From Phyllobacterium chamaecytisi (lineage in GTDB: Bacteria > Pseudomonadota > Alphaproteobacteria > Rhizobiales > Rhizobiaceae): DNA of 64,000 bases. The notes under the pieces are model-generated. The model worked only from the letters and a program-made list of their open reading frames with translations, did not search any database and was not told the DNA's origin. This document shows positions 51,776-60,994 of this stretch, in pieces; positions within the stretch are counted from its first letter, which is position 1; every line of letters begins with the position of its first letter. Where the stretch lies: the NCBI RefSeq assembly GCF_020164455.1, contig NZ_JAIQWW010000021.1, positions 1 to 64,000 of the forward strand, written 5' to 3'. The position numbers were made by a program, and so were the translations under genes.

Positions 51776-53722
51776 ATGATTCATGCACAGAACAACAGAT
51801 CGTGGGCGAGTTCTCTTATGCGCGCCGGCTGGTTTGTGTTCCTCATGGTCTTTGTGCCGATGTTGTTCGCATCCGCACAGGCTTCCGCCGAGACGAGGAC
51901 TCTCAAGCTTTATTTCATCCATACCAAGGAACGTGCCGAGATCACCTTCAAGAGAAATGGCCGTTATCAGCAGGATGGGCTGAACAAGCTCAACAAGTTT
52001 CTGCGTGACTGGCGCCGCAACGAGCCGACGAAGATGGACCCCCGCCTCTTCGATCTGGTCTGGCAGATTTATCAGAATGTCGGCGGCAGGGACTACATCA
52101 ATGTGGTATCTGCCTATCGCTCTCCTACCACAAATTCCATGCTGCGTTCCCGTTCGCGCGGTGTGGCGAAGACAAGCCAGCACATGCTGGGCAAGGCCAT
52201 GGACTGGTATCTGCCGGGTGTAAAGCTTTCCACACTTCGCGTTACAGCAATGAAATTCCAGGCTGGCGGCGTTGGCTACTATCCGACCTCCGGCTCTCCT
52301 TTCGTCCATACGGATGTCGGCAATGTCCGTCACTGGCCGCGCATGAGCCGCAGGGAACTGCTGGCCGTGTTCCCGGATGGCAAGACCATGCATATTCCTT
52401 CCGATGGCAAGCCATTACCCGGCTATGACCAGGCAGTCGCCGCCTACGAATCGCGCAAGCGCAATGGTGGCAGCGCAATTCAGGTCGCGAGTGCTTCGGG
52501 TTCGAGCCGCAGTGGCAAGACGCTGTTTGGCATGATCTTTGGCGGTGGCGCCGATGAGGAAGAGGATACCAGTGAGAGCACAACTGCTGTCGCTACTGCT
52601 TCCAAGCCTTCGAAGACGCTTTCGACCAAGCCAGCCGCGATAGCCGAAGACGCGGATGGAGGAGAGACCGCTGCACCGGCCGCGCCGGCTGTCGCAACGC
52701 GTGCCCAGCCTCAACCCGCAGAGCAGCAGATCGCTCCGGACCTGCCAGTGCGCGGTGCACCTGCGCCTTTGACCGCGCCGCGACCTGATGCGCCACTTGC
52801 GACATCGCCGGAAGACAACCGGGCCTTGGCCTTTGCGATTCCCGTACCGCTGCGTCGTCCTGACTATTCGCCGACACCGGCGCCAGAAGAACCGTCAACG
52901 CTCAATGCGCTCGCTGAAGATCAGTCGACTGTCATCGCCGCCCTGCCGATGCCACGACCGCAGCCGCAGGATAGCGCCAGCGCTATTCGTGAGATGATTG
53001 CGGCCAATCCCAACAACGCGAGCGCAGATACGGCGCAGCCCGAAATGGCCAATGCGCTCGTTCCGGTACCCTTCGACAAGCCCAAGCGCAATGACATGAT
53101 GGTTGCGTCGCTTGTGCCTGATCAGCGTCCCGTCACCGAAGCAATTCAGGCCACTGCGGCGGCCGAAGAAGAGGTTATTCCGGCTCCGGAGGATGATCTG
53201 CAGGCGCTTATCAAGCAGGCCGACAGCGAGCATGGAAATGTCGTTTCCGCTTCGCAGCCGACGCCAGAGATGCCGACATTGCCGGGAACAACTGGTGGTC
53301 GTGTGAAACCGGCTGCACAGCAGAATACACAAATGGCGTCGATTGAAACGCAGCCATCACTGCGCCGGACGATGCTCGATGCTCAAGGCTCCGGTGATCC
53401 GGTTGCCGCGCTCAACAATGGCGTGATCACGACGGCCAAGGGCGCCAAGCCGCGCAAGCAGGCCGCACAGAATCAGACTCCGAAAGCGATCCAGGTTTCC
53501 TCGGACGTTCCTGACCGCGCCCTTTCGACCGAGCAGGTCGCGCAGACGGCACCGGCAGTGACACCGGCAGTCCTGCGCAATGCAGAAATGCGAACGGCGC
53601 CGACAACGGTCTATACGGCCGGGTTCCAGCAGAGCCTGCCCGTCGCCAACGCCAACAAGTTTACGGGCAAGGCGGTTACATTCCTGCAGATCGCCAAGTT
53701 CAACCCGACGCACGGATCGTAA
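51776..53722 (+). CDS. DUF882 (M15-like peptidase) protein with long low-complexity tail
   Basis: A 648-residue envelope protein. A hydrophobic segment with signal features (GWFVFLMVFVPMLFASAQAS, about 18-37) precedes a DUF882/Peptidase_M15_2 domain at about 40-190. Its zinc-site residues look intact: SQHMLGKAMDWYLP (His, Asp) and FVHTDVGNVR (His). This fits a peptidoglycan peptidase of the YcbK type. The last 430 residues are Pro/Ala/Thr/Gln-rich and probably disordered. The ATG at 51776 is preferred over the TTG at 51755; ribosome site weak. No DUF882 neighbour (LD-transpeptidase) is close. Confidence 0.82.
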   Translation: MIHAQNNRSWASSLMRAGWFVFLMVFVPMLFASAQASAETRTLKLYFIHTKERAEITFKRNGRYQQDGLNKLNKFLRDWRRNEPTKMDPRLFDLVWQIYQNVGGRDYINVVSAYRSPTTNSMLRSRSRGVAKTSQHMLGKAMDWYLPGVKLSTLRVTAMKFQAGGVGYYPTSGSPFVHTDVGNVRHWPRMSRRELLAVFPDGKTMHIPSDGKPLPGYDQAVAAYESRKRNGGSAIQVASASGSSRSGKTLFGMIFGGGADEEEDTSESTTAVATASKPSKTLSTKPAAIAEDADGGETAAPAAPAVATRAQPQPAEQQIAPDLPVRGAPAPLTAPRPDAPLATSPEDNRALAFAIPVPLRRPDYSPTPAPEEPSTLNALAEDQSTVIAALPMPRPQPQDSASAIREMIAANPNNASADTAQPEMANALVPVPFDKPKRNDMMVASLVPDQRPVTEAIQATAAAEEEVIPAPEDDLQALIKQADSEHGNVVSASQPTPEMPTLPGTTGGRVKPAAQQNTQMASIETQPSLRRTMLDAQGSGDPVAALNNGVITTAKGAKPRKQAAQNQTPKAIQVSSDVPDRALSTEQVAQTAPAVTPAVLRNAEMRTAPTTVYTAGFQQSLPVANANKFTGKAVTFLQIAKFNPTHGS

Positions 53723-53735
53723 CGGCGGCAAGAAA

Positions 53736-53904
53736 AACCCCTCCCTGCTGCTACGCAGCCTCCCTCCCCACAAGGGGGAGGGCAAGACCGTCGCGCCTGT
53801 CGTTACGCTAAAGTCCTATATTCCGGCGTTTGAAAATACTGCAGAATTGAGCGCCTGACCCTCCCCTTGTGGGGAGGGACGGAGCGAAGCGACGGGGAGG
53901 GGTC
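53736..53904. repeat. Inverted pair of CCTCCCC/GGGGAGG repeats
   Basis: Two copies of a palindromic unit face each other: 53736-53790 (CCCCTCCCTGCTGC..., CCCCACAAGGGGGAGGG) and 53857-53904 (CCCTCCCCTTGTGGGGAGGG, then GAGCGAAGCGACGGGGAGG). The gap of about 66 bases is unremarkable. The right copy ends just before the DUF559 gene. Confidence 0.75.
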
Positions 53905-53909
53905 TCTTC

Positions 53910-54290
53910 ATGCCACATAGCAACGTTCAGCCAAAAACCAGGATGCGGGCGAAAACGCTCCGCCGCGAGTTGACCATGGCGGAACGGCGTATGTGGGACA
54001 TACTGCGGTGTTTCCGCGGCCGCGGGGCCCGATTTCGCCGGGAGACACCAATCGGGCCATATATCGCTGATTTTGCCTGGTTATCCGCACGCATCATCAT
54101 TGAGGTGGACGGCGATACGCATGCAACCGCCAGTGGTATCCGGCACGATCAGGACCGTGATACATTTTTGCGCGGTCAGGGCTTCCACGTAATTCGCTTC
54201 GATAACAGCGATGTCATTTTTTCTGAAGAGGCAGTCTACCTCGAAATCGAGGCAGCGCTGCAAACGCGCCTCATACCGGCACTCTCATAA
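53910..54290 (+). CDS. DUF559 endonuclease-like protein
   Basis: A 126-residue protein of the DUF559 family, a Vsr/PD-(D/E)XK-like nuclease fold. The N-terminal MRAKTLRRELTMAERRMWDI, the catalytic-site strand AWLSARIIIEVDGDTHA with Glu and Asp, and GFHVIRFDNSDV are family marks. Some bacteria have many copies next to dispersed repeats. The ribosome site GGGGAGGGG is supplied by the end of the upstream repeat. No partner genes; role unknown. Confidence 0.82.
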   Translation: MPHSNVQPKTRMRAKTLRRELTMAERRMWDILRCFRGRGARFRRETPIGPYIADFAWLSARIIIEVDGDTHATASGIRHDQDRDTFLRGQGFHVIRFDNSDVIFSEEAVYLEIEAALQTRLIPALS

Positions 54291-54296
54291 CCAGGG

Positions 54297-54935
54297 TCAG
54301 CCTGCGAGCTTGACTGCCTCGGCTGCGAGCTTGGTGATCTCGTCCCACTTTCCGGCCTTTACCAATTCTTCCGGGGCAACCCACGATCCACCCACGCAGA
54401 CGACATTCGGCAGGTTGAGATAAGTTTTGGCGTTGGCGATGCTGACGCCGCCGGTTGGGCAGAACAGCGTGCCGGCCAGTGGCGACGACAAGGATTTCAG
54501 AAAGGCCGCGCCGCCAGCCTGTTCGGCGGGGAAAAACTTCAGCATCGTGTAGCCTTCTTCGCGCAAGGACATGATCTCGCCTGGCGTGATGGCGCCCGGA
54601 AGCAGCGGTACCTTGCTGTCGCGCGCGGCTTCGATGAGCTGCGGTGTCGCTCCGGGGCTGACGATGAAACGGGAACCTGCGTTGACGGCCTCGACATACT
54701 GACGGGCATTGAGAATGGTTCCGGCGCCGACGATGGCCTCCGGCACCTCATTGGCGACGGCACGGATGGCGTCGAGTGCGGCAGCAGTGCGCAGCGTGAT
54801 CTCGATTGCCGGCAAGCCGCCCTTGGCAAGCGCCCGCGCCAACGGAACGGCATCGGCGAGATTCTGGATGAGAATGACCGGAATAACCGGCTGGCCCTTG
54901 AGGACGGGTAAGAGCAAATCGGTCTTCTGTGTCAT
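54297..54935 (-). CDS. eda: 2-dehydro-3-deoxy-phosphogluconate (KDPG) aldolase
   Basis: A 212-residue class I aldolase, splitting KDPG into pyruvate and glyceraldehyde 3-phosphate. Motifs are VIPVILIQNLADAVPLARAL, IEITLRTAAALDAIRA with the catalytic Glu, and LKFFPAEQAGG with the Schiff-base Lys (about residue 132); GGVSIANAKTYL binds phosphate. The edd and zwf genes are not in the window. Convergent with the DUF559 gene. Confidence 0.94.
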   Translation of the reverse strand: MTQKTDLLLPVLKGQPVIPVILIQNLADAVPLARALAKGGLPAIEITLRTAAALDAIRAVANEVPEAIVGAGTILNARQYVEAVNAGSRFIVSPGATPQLIEAARDSKVPLLPGAITPGEIMSLREEGYTMLKFFPAEQAGGAAFLKSLSSPLAGTLFCPTGGVSIANAKTYLNLPNVVCVGGSWVAPEELVKAGKWDEITKLAAEAVKLAG

Positions 54936-55092
54936 CTCAATTCTCCGCTGACTGGAACTTCAATCGATTTAGTAGTGTGCATCCGGTTTGTCTACCTTGG
55001 ATTTCCTGGATCGGGCATAATGGAGGTGCCACTTACTGTCTCCTCGCAAAACCCTTGAATTTGACGCTTTAGCGCAGTAGTTGGATGCGATC

Positions 55093-56022
55093 ATGACAGA
55101 CCATACCTCAAATATGCCCTTTACGGTGGCAGCACTCTATCGCTTTGCCCGGCTGGATCACTACCAGTCGCTGCAGGAGCCGCTGGCGAAGCTTTGCTGC
55201 GGGAAGGGGATCAAGGGTACACTGCTTTTGGCCGCGGAGGGTATCAACGGGACTGTCGCCGGAACGCCTGCGGCGATCAAGAAGCTCATTGATTTCCTTG
55301 AGGCCGAGCCGGCCATTGCCGGGATGGAGCTGAAGTATTCATACGCGAGCGAGATGCCTTTCAAACGCATGAAGGTGCGGCTGAAAAAGGAAATCGTCAC
55401 CATGGGTGTCGATGATATCGACCCGCTGCAAAGCGTTGGGACCTATGTGCCCGCGACCGACTGGAACGCGCTGATCTCCGATCCGGGCACGATCGTCATC
55501 GACACGCGTAACGATTACGAGACGGCTATCGGGACGTTTCAAGGCGCCGTCGATCCGCAGACCAAGACGTTTCGCGAGTTTCCGCAGTGGGTGGAAAGCC
55601 ACCGCGAGGAACTGGAAGGCAAGAAGATCGCCATGTTCTGCACTGGCGGTATTCGTTGCGAGAAGGCGACGGCCTATGTCAAAGGCCTCGGCTTCGATGA
55701 CGTGTTTCATCTGAAGGGCGGGATTCTCAAATATCTCGAGGACGTACCAGCGGAGGAAAGCCGTTGGGAAGGCGAATGCTTCGTCTTCGACGAGCGGGTA
55801 TCTGTCGGGCACGGTCTCATCGAGGGTGAGGCGGAACTTTGCCACGCCTGTCGCAATCCGATTGCGCCGGAGGACAAACTCTCGCCGTTGTTTCAGGAGG
55901 GTGTCTCTTGTCCGAATTGCTGCCACGAGCGCACGGACGAAGATCGTGCCCGTTTTGCCGAGCGGCAGAAGCAGGTGAGGCTGGCCAGGGAGCGGGGCGA
56001 GAAGAGCCACATCGGTTCCTAA
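55093..56022 (+). CDS. trhO: tRNA uridine(34) hydroxylase, rhodanese domain (TrhO/YceA)
   Basis: A 309-residue protein that hydroxylates U34 of some tRNAs with oxygen, a step towards 5-methoxy- or carboxymethoxyuridine. The N-terminal acylphosphatase-like domain ([19 protein letters not shown]) is followed by a rhodanese domain with the active Cys loop [13 protein letters not shown] (about residues 181-193) and a Cys-rich tail ([16 protein letters not shown]). ATG at 55093 starts MTDHTSN; an upstream TTG at 55081 is less likely. Confidence 0.92.
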   Translation: MTDHTSNMPFTVAALYRFARLDHYQSLQEPLAKLCCGKGIKGTLLLAAEGINGTVAGTPAAIKKLIDFLEAEPAIAGMELKYSYASEMPFKRMKVRLKKEIVTMGVDDIDPLQSVGTYVPATDWNALISDPGTIVIDTRNDYETAIGTFQGAVDPQTKTFREFPQWVESHREELEGKKIAMFCTGGIRCEKATAYVKGLGFDDVFHLKGGILKYLEDVPAEESRWEGECFVFDERVSVGHGLIEGEAELCHACRNPIAPEDKLSPLFQEGVSCPNCCHERTDEDRARFAERQKQVRLARERGEKSHIGS

Positions 56023-56141
56023 AGAATCCACCCTGACGGACATCTGATGCGGCTTTCTGCGCTTCCGGTGCTCACGTACTTTATGTACGCTGCGCTCCGG
56101 TTCTCGAAACCCACACCAGCTGCCTCGTCAGGCTGAATTCT
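56023..56141. repeat. Fold-back repeat, same family as 42009-42153
   Basis: Imperfect inverted ends (56023-56040 and 56125-56141, sharing CCTGACG and GAATxCA) enclose a core with CGCTTCCGGTGCTCACGTAC and CTGCGCTCCGGTTCTCGAAA around a small TGTAC palindrome. It starts right after the trhO stop and may act as its transcript end. Confidence 0.65.
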
Positions 56142-56251
56142 CAAGCCGCGATTGCCTCCAAATTTGCTACAATCGCCCCGCTGTCATTGCAATGCCATGA
56201 ACCGGGTCCTAACTAAGCGGAGCCAATTCATGCAGCCATGAGGAGAGACGC

Positions 56252-56965
56252 ATGCTTGATCCGAAGAAGATTCTCGATGATTTCCTGGGAAGCAATGTTC
56301 CCGGAGTTGGAACATCGGTTCGCGACACGGCCGGCAAGGCGACGCAACTTGCCAAGGACAATCCGCTCGCTACTGGCGCGCTCGCTGCGATTCTTCTCGG
56401 CACCGGCACTGGCCGTGAGGTGGCTGGCAGTGCCCTGAAACTTGGCGGTCTCGCCGCCGTCGCCGGGCTCGCCTACAAGGCTTATCAGAACTACCAGTCG
56501 GGCAAGGCTCCCGCTGAAGCAACACAAGCTTCCACTGGCGAACTTGCTCCGCCGCCGGACGATTCCAGCTTCCGTCCCGAAACCGCGCCGCAGGGTGAAC
56601 ATGAGTTTGCACTGGTGCTGGTGCGCGCCATGATCGCAGCTGCCCGTGCCGATGGCATGGTGGACGAGACCGAAAAGGCGCGCATCATCGAAAAACTGTC
56701 ACTCTCCGGCATCAACAGCGATACGCAGGAGTTTCTCAAAAACGAGCTGTCCTCGCCTGTCGATGTGGACGGACTGGTCGCGGCTGCGGTTACCGACGCG
56801 CAGAAGGTCGAACTCTATACCGCTTCGCGTCTGGCTATCGATCCGCAAACGCGGGCCGAGCGAGGCTATCTCGACCTGCTTGCCGGGCGTCTGAAACTGC
56901 CGGACAATCTCATCGATCATATCGAAGCGACTGTGGCTGACGTGAAGGTTACATCGCCCGCCTGA
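56252..56965 (+). CDS. DUF533 / TerB-like protein
   Basis: A 237-residue protein of the YebE/DUF533 type. Its N-terminal part has a Gly/Ala-rich hydrophobic stretch (ATGALAAILLGTGTGREVAG and GLAAVAGLAYKAYQNY), a possible membrane segment, and the C-terminal half is a TerB-like helical domain (MIAAARADGMVDETEKARII, with the acidic TerB residues). It may bind metal. Role unknown. AGGAGA precedes the ATG. Confidence 0.8.
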   Translation: MLDPKKILDDFLGSNVPGVGTSVRDTAGKATQLAKDNPLATGALAAILLGTGTGREVAGSALKLGGLAAVAGLAYKAYQNYQSGKAPAEATQASTGELAPPPDDSSFRPETAPQGEHEFALVLVRAMIAAARADGMVDETEKARIIEKLSLSGINSDTQEFLKNELSSPVDVDGLVAAAVTDAQKVELYTASRLAIDPQTRAERGYLDLLAGRLKLPDNLIDHIEATVADVKVTSPA

Positions 56966-57044
56966 GACCTTTCGGAAGCGGTTCCGGGCGATTGTGGAGG
57001 CCATTTCTGGCCGACCACACGTCCGGGGTCGGTCCGCGCTGCGG

Positions 57045-57761
57045 CTAAAGGATTGCCAGTGCGCTGGCGTAATTAGGCTCCATCGCCAGGATATGTGCTT
57101 GAAGCAGCTCGCGTAAAGTCGAGATATCCTGCCGTTTGACCGCCGCCGCCATCTGCTGATGCTCTTCGAAGGTTTTCTGCCGATGCAGTCCAAGCTGCTC
57201 GGAGAGATGGGCGCGAAGTGCCGCGATGCGACCAGCGGCGATTTCGAAAGCTTCGGCGAACAGGGGGTTGCCGCAGTGTTCGAATATGGCGTCGTGGAAG
57301 CGGGTATCGGCTTCAGCATAGGCCAACGCATCGTCGGCTGCGCGGGCTTTCCCCATCACGGCGATCGCATCCATCATTGCGCCGTACAGCGCCTTGGGTG
57401 CCCGTTCAACGGCCAGGCCGGCCGCCAACATCTCGAGATGGAGGCGATATTCCACGAGTGAATGAAGTTCATCGCGGTTCGGCTTGAAGACGAAGCTGCC
57501 GCGGCGGGCCAGGATGACAATCAGTCCTTGCAATTGCAGAATCGTCAACGCTTCGCGTACAGGCGTCCGGCTGACATCCATGGCGGCGGCAATCTTTTCC
57601 TCCGAAAGGGCCTCACCGAGAGACAGTTCGCGATTGAGAATTGATGCTTTGAGCCGATCGGCGACGATAGCTGCAAGCGACTGCTGCCGGCTGATAGGGC
57701 TCTTCTTCATCGGATTGATGTTCTTGTTGGCCTTGATGCCTGCGTGTTCCTGTTCGCTCAT
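57045..57761 (-). CDS. GntR family regulator (FCD domain), copy 1
   Basis: A 238-residue FadR-type regulator. The winged helix has LSEEKIAAAMDVSRTPVREA and LIVILARRGSFVFKP; the FCD effector domain has the metal-site-like ADTRFHDAIFEHCGNPLF and HQQMAAAVKRQD with His. It is paralogous to the GntR gene at 60.2 kb, including EHCGNP. It is divergent from the first TIM-barrel gene, with a palindrome (57989-58006) in between. It probably represses the locus; effector unknown. Confidence 0.88.
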   Translation of the reverse strand: MSEQEHAGIKANKNINPMKKSPISRQQSLAAIVADRLKASILNRELSLGEALSEEKIAAAMDVSRTPVREALTILQLQGLIVILARRGSFVFKPNRDELHSLVEYRLHLEMLAAGLAVERAPKALYGAMMDAIAVMGKARAADDALAYAEADTRFHDAIFEHCGNPLFAEAFEIAAGRIAALRAHLSEQLGLHRQKTFEEHQQMAAAVKRQDISTLRELLQAHILAMEPNYASALAIL

Positions 57762-57843
57762 GGTTTTGTTGTACCCTAAATACCGCGGGCGTCCAGTGGC
57801 GGCACGACGCCTTGGATTCGGAAAGAATCGTGAAGCCAGACCG

Positions 57844-57942
57844 TCAATTGGTCAGTATGGGTTTCGCCACATCGACCTCTCCAAGGTCGATGCCGGGGCG
57901 ATAGTCCATGCTTCCCTTTCCCGGAAACACCAGCGCCTTCAT
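57844..57942 (-). pseudogene. Truncated 32-residue gene start, dehydrogenase-like
   Basis: A frame beginning MKALVFPGKGSMDYRPGIDL has a near-ideal ribosome site (GGAGG, eight bases before ATG) but stops after 32 codons. The MKALVFxGxG opening is usual for zinc alcohol dehydrogenases (MDR family). No continuation was found in other frames. It looks like the stump of a deleted gene in front of the GntR gene, or a leader peptide. Confidence 0.5.
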
Positions 57943-57988
57943 TGAATTGTCCTCCAAACCTGTTGCATGGATTGCTTGTCAAATGAGG

Positions 57989-58006
57989 TACTGTATGTCA
58001 ACAGTA
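57989..58006. promoter_or_regulatory. Palindrome TACTGT-N6-ACAGTA, operator candidate
   Basis: A perfect inverted repeat with six-base arms and six-base centre lies between the divergent GntR gene 1 and the first TIM-barrel gene, 79 bases before the latter. It resembles the palindrome at 62627. Binding by GntR is inferred. Confidence 0.5.
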
Positions 58007-58084
58007 TCGCGAGATGCGGTGGCGTGAGGGCAGCATGTTCAACCGCTGGAACCGTTCGTAGACGGCAATCAAGGGATTAAATGC

Positions 58085-58930
58085 ATGGGCAGGCTGTATT
58101 CGCTTTCGTACATGACGCTCGAGACCAGCCCGCCAAAGATGATCGAATTCGCTGCCAAGGCAGGATACGATCTGGCCGGCATCCGCATGATGCCTACTCT
58201 GCCGGGCGGTCAAGCCTTTCCGTTGATGAACGATCCTGCCATGCTTCGCGAAACGCTGCTGCGCATCGACGATACCGGCGTCAAGGTCCTCGATGTCGAG
58301 ATTGCCCGCATTGATGGAGTGTCGGGGGTCGAGCTTTGGCTTCCCATGCTGGAAGCATCGGCAAGGGTCGGTACCCGCACAATCGTTGTGGCTGGCGACG
58401 ATCCTGATGAAGCACGGATGACCGAAACTTACGGCTTGCTTTGCGACGCAGCGGCGCCATTCGGCTTGACCGTCAATCTCGAATTCACACCCTGGACGAC
58501 GCTAAACAATGCGGCCACGGCGAGCCGCATCGTCACAGAGGCCGCGCGCGCAAACGGCGAGATATTGATCGACCTCATCCATGTGGCGCGGTCCAAGACA
58601 ACACTCGCCGACATCCGCGCAATCGATCCTGCCCGCATGAGCTATTTCCAGATTTGTGATGCGCCACCCGGGATTCCCGCGAGCCGGGAAGAACTGCTGT
58701 TCACCGCAAGGCAGGAGCGGCTTTTGCCGGGCGAGGGCGGCGTCGATGTTGCTGGCATCATAGGCGCGCTGCCCGACAATCTGATCGTCAGTGTCGAGGT
58801 GCCGAGTCATTCCAGGCTTGCGGCCATGGGACCATCGGAGTGGAGCAGGCAGACGCTGGAAACCTGCCGGGCATACATGGACGAATTTGACGCTGCACGA
58901 ACGACCCGGCCCACACGCGCTGCAGGTTGA
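58085..58930 (+). CDS. TIM-barrel sugar phosphate isomerase/epimerase-like protein, copy 1
   Basis: A 281-residue protein of the AP-endonuclease-2/xylose-isomerase-like barrel. Metal-ligand candidates are in VNLEFTPW (Glu), ILIDLIHVARSK (Asp, His), YFQICDAPPG (Asp) and VSVEVPSH (Glu). The protein is a paralogue of the gene at 61.0 kb, sharing the AGxR, DxxH, CDAP and LPGEGG blocks. The barrel family includes isomerases, epimerases and dehydratases of sugars and polyols; substrate unknown. It precedes the M24 gene by 46 bases, so they form an operon. Confidence 0.82.
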   Translation: MGRLYSLSYMTLETSPPKMIEFAAKAGYDLAGIRMMPTLPGGQAFPLMNDPAMLRETLLRIDDTGVKVLDVEIARIDGVSGVELWLPMLEASARVGTRTIVVAGDDPDEARMTETYGLLCDAAAPFGLTVNLEFTPWTTLNNAATASRIVTEAARANGEILIDLIHVARSKTTLADIRAIDPARMSYFQICDAPPGIPASREELLFTARQERLLPGEGGVDVAGIIGALPDNLIVSVEVPSHSRLAAMGPSEWSRQTLETCRAYMDEFDAARTTRPTRAAG

Positions 58931-58976
58931 AGCCGCCATATTGCGGGTCGCCCAGGCGGGAAGAATGGAGGGAATG

Positions 58977-60155
58977 ATGACTGCTTCACGGGCGGCGGCG
59001 ATGCCGCCTTTCGACACGGCGTTGCTTGATCGGTTGATGCAGGAGCGAGGGCTCGACCTGCTCCTGGTTTCGTCGAAGCACAATGTCCAGTATCTGCTCG
59101 GTGGCTATCGCTTTTTCATGTTCGACTACATGGATGCGACCGGCCTCAGCCGCTATCTACCAATCCTGATCTATCCCAAAGGTCGTCCCGATCTTGCCGC
59201 CTATATCGGCAATCCCAACGAAGGTTACGAGCGTGATCTCGGTCGTTTCTGGCCGGGAACCCTTGACCTGAAGGCACGGGGATCGATCGATTCGATGCAA
59301 TATTGCCTCGAACGTATAGAGGCTTCCGGAATTCCGGTTTCGACTATCGGCGTGGAACTTGGTTTCCTGCCGGCTGACGCATTTCAGGTCCTTCGCTCGG
59401 GTTTGCCGCATGCTGCCATTTCGGATTGCGTCGAAACTCTGGAATCGCTGCGGGCGGTGAAGACCTCGGCGGAACTCGATGATCTCAGGCAGGCATCGGA
59501 GCGCGTGGTCGACGCCATCGTGGCGACTTTTTCCCTTATAGAGCCGGGCCAGACCAAACAGAACATCGTCGAGATTCTGCGCAGGGAGGAGGTGCAACGC
59601 GACCTGGTGTTCGAATATTGCCTGATCACCGCCGGGACGAGCCTGAATCGTGCCCCCTCGGATCAACGCTTGCAGGAAGGCGATATCATATCGCTCGATT
59701 CGGGCGGAAACTATCGCGGCTACATTGGCGATCTTTGCCGCATGGGCATCCTCGGCCGGCCTTCGCCGGAACTAGAAGATGCGCTGGCAGTCATCGAAGA
59801 AATACAGCAAGCAGCCAGACGGCCGATACGCAGTGGGGCCATCGGCCAGGATACCTTCGCGGCAACCGCGCCGCTCCTGTCAGTAAAGCGGGACGGAAGG
59901 ATGAGTTTCGTTGCACATGGGATGGGGCTGGTTTCCCATGAGGCACCGCGGCTTCTCGATGACGGGCCGATCCCGTATCCAGCGACGCATCGTGGTCTGG
60001 CACTCGAGACGGGAATGGTGTTGTCGATCGAAACGACCTGGCAGCACCCACGGCTCGGTTTCATAAAGCTGGAGGACACGGTTGCGGTAACGGCGGATGG
60101 TTGCGAAGCCTTCGGCGATGCGGGGCGTGGCTGGAACCGCTGCGGCGGTCGATGA
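58977..60155 (+). CDS. M24 (Xaa-Pro peptidase-like) metallohydrolase
   Basis: A 392-residue protein with the creatinase N-terminal domain (LLDRLMQERGLDLLLVSSKH, NVQYLLGGY) and the pita-bread C-terminal domain. Metal ligands look complete: DSGGNYRGYIGDLCRMG (two Asp), VAHGMGL (His), VLSIETTW (Glu) and FIKLEDTVAV (Glu). Relatives cleave Xaa-Pro dipeptides, creatine or other amidines and amides. Start ATG at 58977 (ATGATG after GGAGGG). It lies in the catabolic-looking locus, so a small-molecule substrate is likely. Confidence 0.85.
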   Translation: MTASRAAAMPPFDTALLDRLMQERGLDLLLVSSKHNVQYLLGGYRFFMFDYMDATGLSRYLPILIYPKGRPDLAAYIGNPNEGYERDLGRFWPGTLDLKARGSIDSMQYCLERIEASGIPVSTIGVELGFLPADAFQVLRSGLPHAAISDCVETLESLRAVKTSAELDDLRQASERVVDAIVATFSLIEPGQTKQNIVEILRREEVQRDLVFEYCLITAGTSLNRAPSDQRLQEGDIISLDSGGNYRGYIGDLCRMGILGRPSPELEDALAVIEEIQQAARRPIRSGAIGQDTFAATAPLLSVKRDGRMSFVAHGMGLVSHEAPRLLDDGPIPYPATHRGLALETGMVLSIETTWQHPRLGFIKLEDTVAVTADGCEAFGDAGRGWNRCGGR

Positions 60156-60169
60156 AACGTAGTGGCCGC

Positions 60170-60883
60170 TCAGTCGAGAAGCGGCCCGATATGGTCCAGT
60201 GTCGGGCTACGGGCAGCCCGGCTTCCCGAGCTTCGCGCAGGCTCTGTCCCTATGCCGTATCGCTTCGACATCATCAGAATATGCGTGCTGAGCAATTCGA
60301 GTGCCTTTACCATATCTCCGGCCTCCAGCATTGCGACGATGGCAAGATGTTCGCCACTCGCCTGTTTGCGCGTTGGGAGCGTCGAGCGGTGTGAGCGTAG
60401 TGCGGCTACTTTGCTCGATACGAGCCGGTAGGCATTGATGAGGTAGGGATTTCCGCAATGCTCGAGCGAAGCGTCGTGGAAGCGCCCGTCGGCGCGCGCG
60501 CTGTTCAGGTTGTCGCCGGCTTCACAGGCGGCATTCATGTCGTCCGCTGCGGTACGCATGGCCGCCAGGGTTTCGTCGCGCCGGCTCTGCATTGCAAGGC
60601 GCAGCGCCTCGATTTCAATCATCTTGCGGAATTCGCAGAGGTTCACCGTGTCCTCGTGCGTCGGCAGGAAGACGAAGCTGCCTCTTTGCGGGCGAACGTC
60701 GAGCAACCCCTCCTGTTCGAGCGTCGCAAAGGCCTCCTTGACCGGGCTCCTGCTGACGCCGAGTGTCGTAGCCAGCTTGTCTTCCGACAAAGCGTCGCCC
60801 AGTTCGATTTCACCATCGAGGATAGCCCGCCGCAATCTCTCGGTTACCCGAACGCCCAGCGAGGATCGTGGCCTTTGATCCAT
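60170..60883 (-). CDS. GntR family regulator (FCD domain), copy 2
   Basis: A 237-residue FadR-type regulator like the gene at 57.0 kb. DNA-binding part: ALSEDKLATTLGVSRSPVKE and LLDVRPQRGSFVFLP. FCD domain: ADGRFHDASLEHCGNPYLI and a later GEHLAIVAMLEAGD with His. It is convergent with the M24 gene (14 bases between stops) and follows the SDR-TIM genes on the same strand after 111 bases. It probably controls that operon. Confidence 0.88.
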   Translation of the reverse strand: MDQRPRSSLGVRVTERLRRAILDGEIELGDALSEDKLATTLGVSRSPVKEAFATLEQEGLLDVRPQRGSFVFLPTHEDTVNLCEFRKMIEIEALRLAMQSRRDETLAAMRTAADDMNAACEAGDNLNSARADGRFHDASLEHCGNPYLINAYRLVSSKVAALRSHRSTLPTRKQASGEHLAIVAMLEAGDMVKALELLSTHILMMSKRYGIGTEPARSSGSRAARSPTLDHIGPLLD

Positions 60884-60994
60884 TCCTATGGTCCTCCTAA
60901 TGGTCGCCGGTACCCATCCATCGTGCAGGGCAATGCTAGTCCTCTATGACGCAGGCTGCGACGAAAGCAATAGTCTTCAATAACTCCGTTGCCA

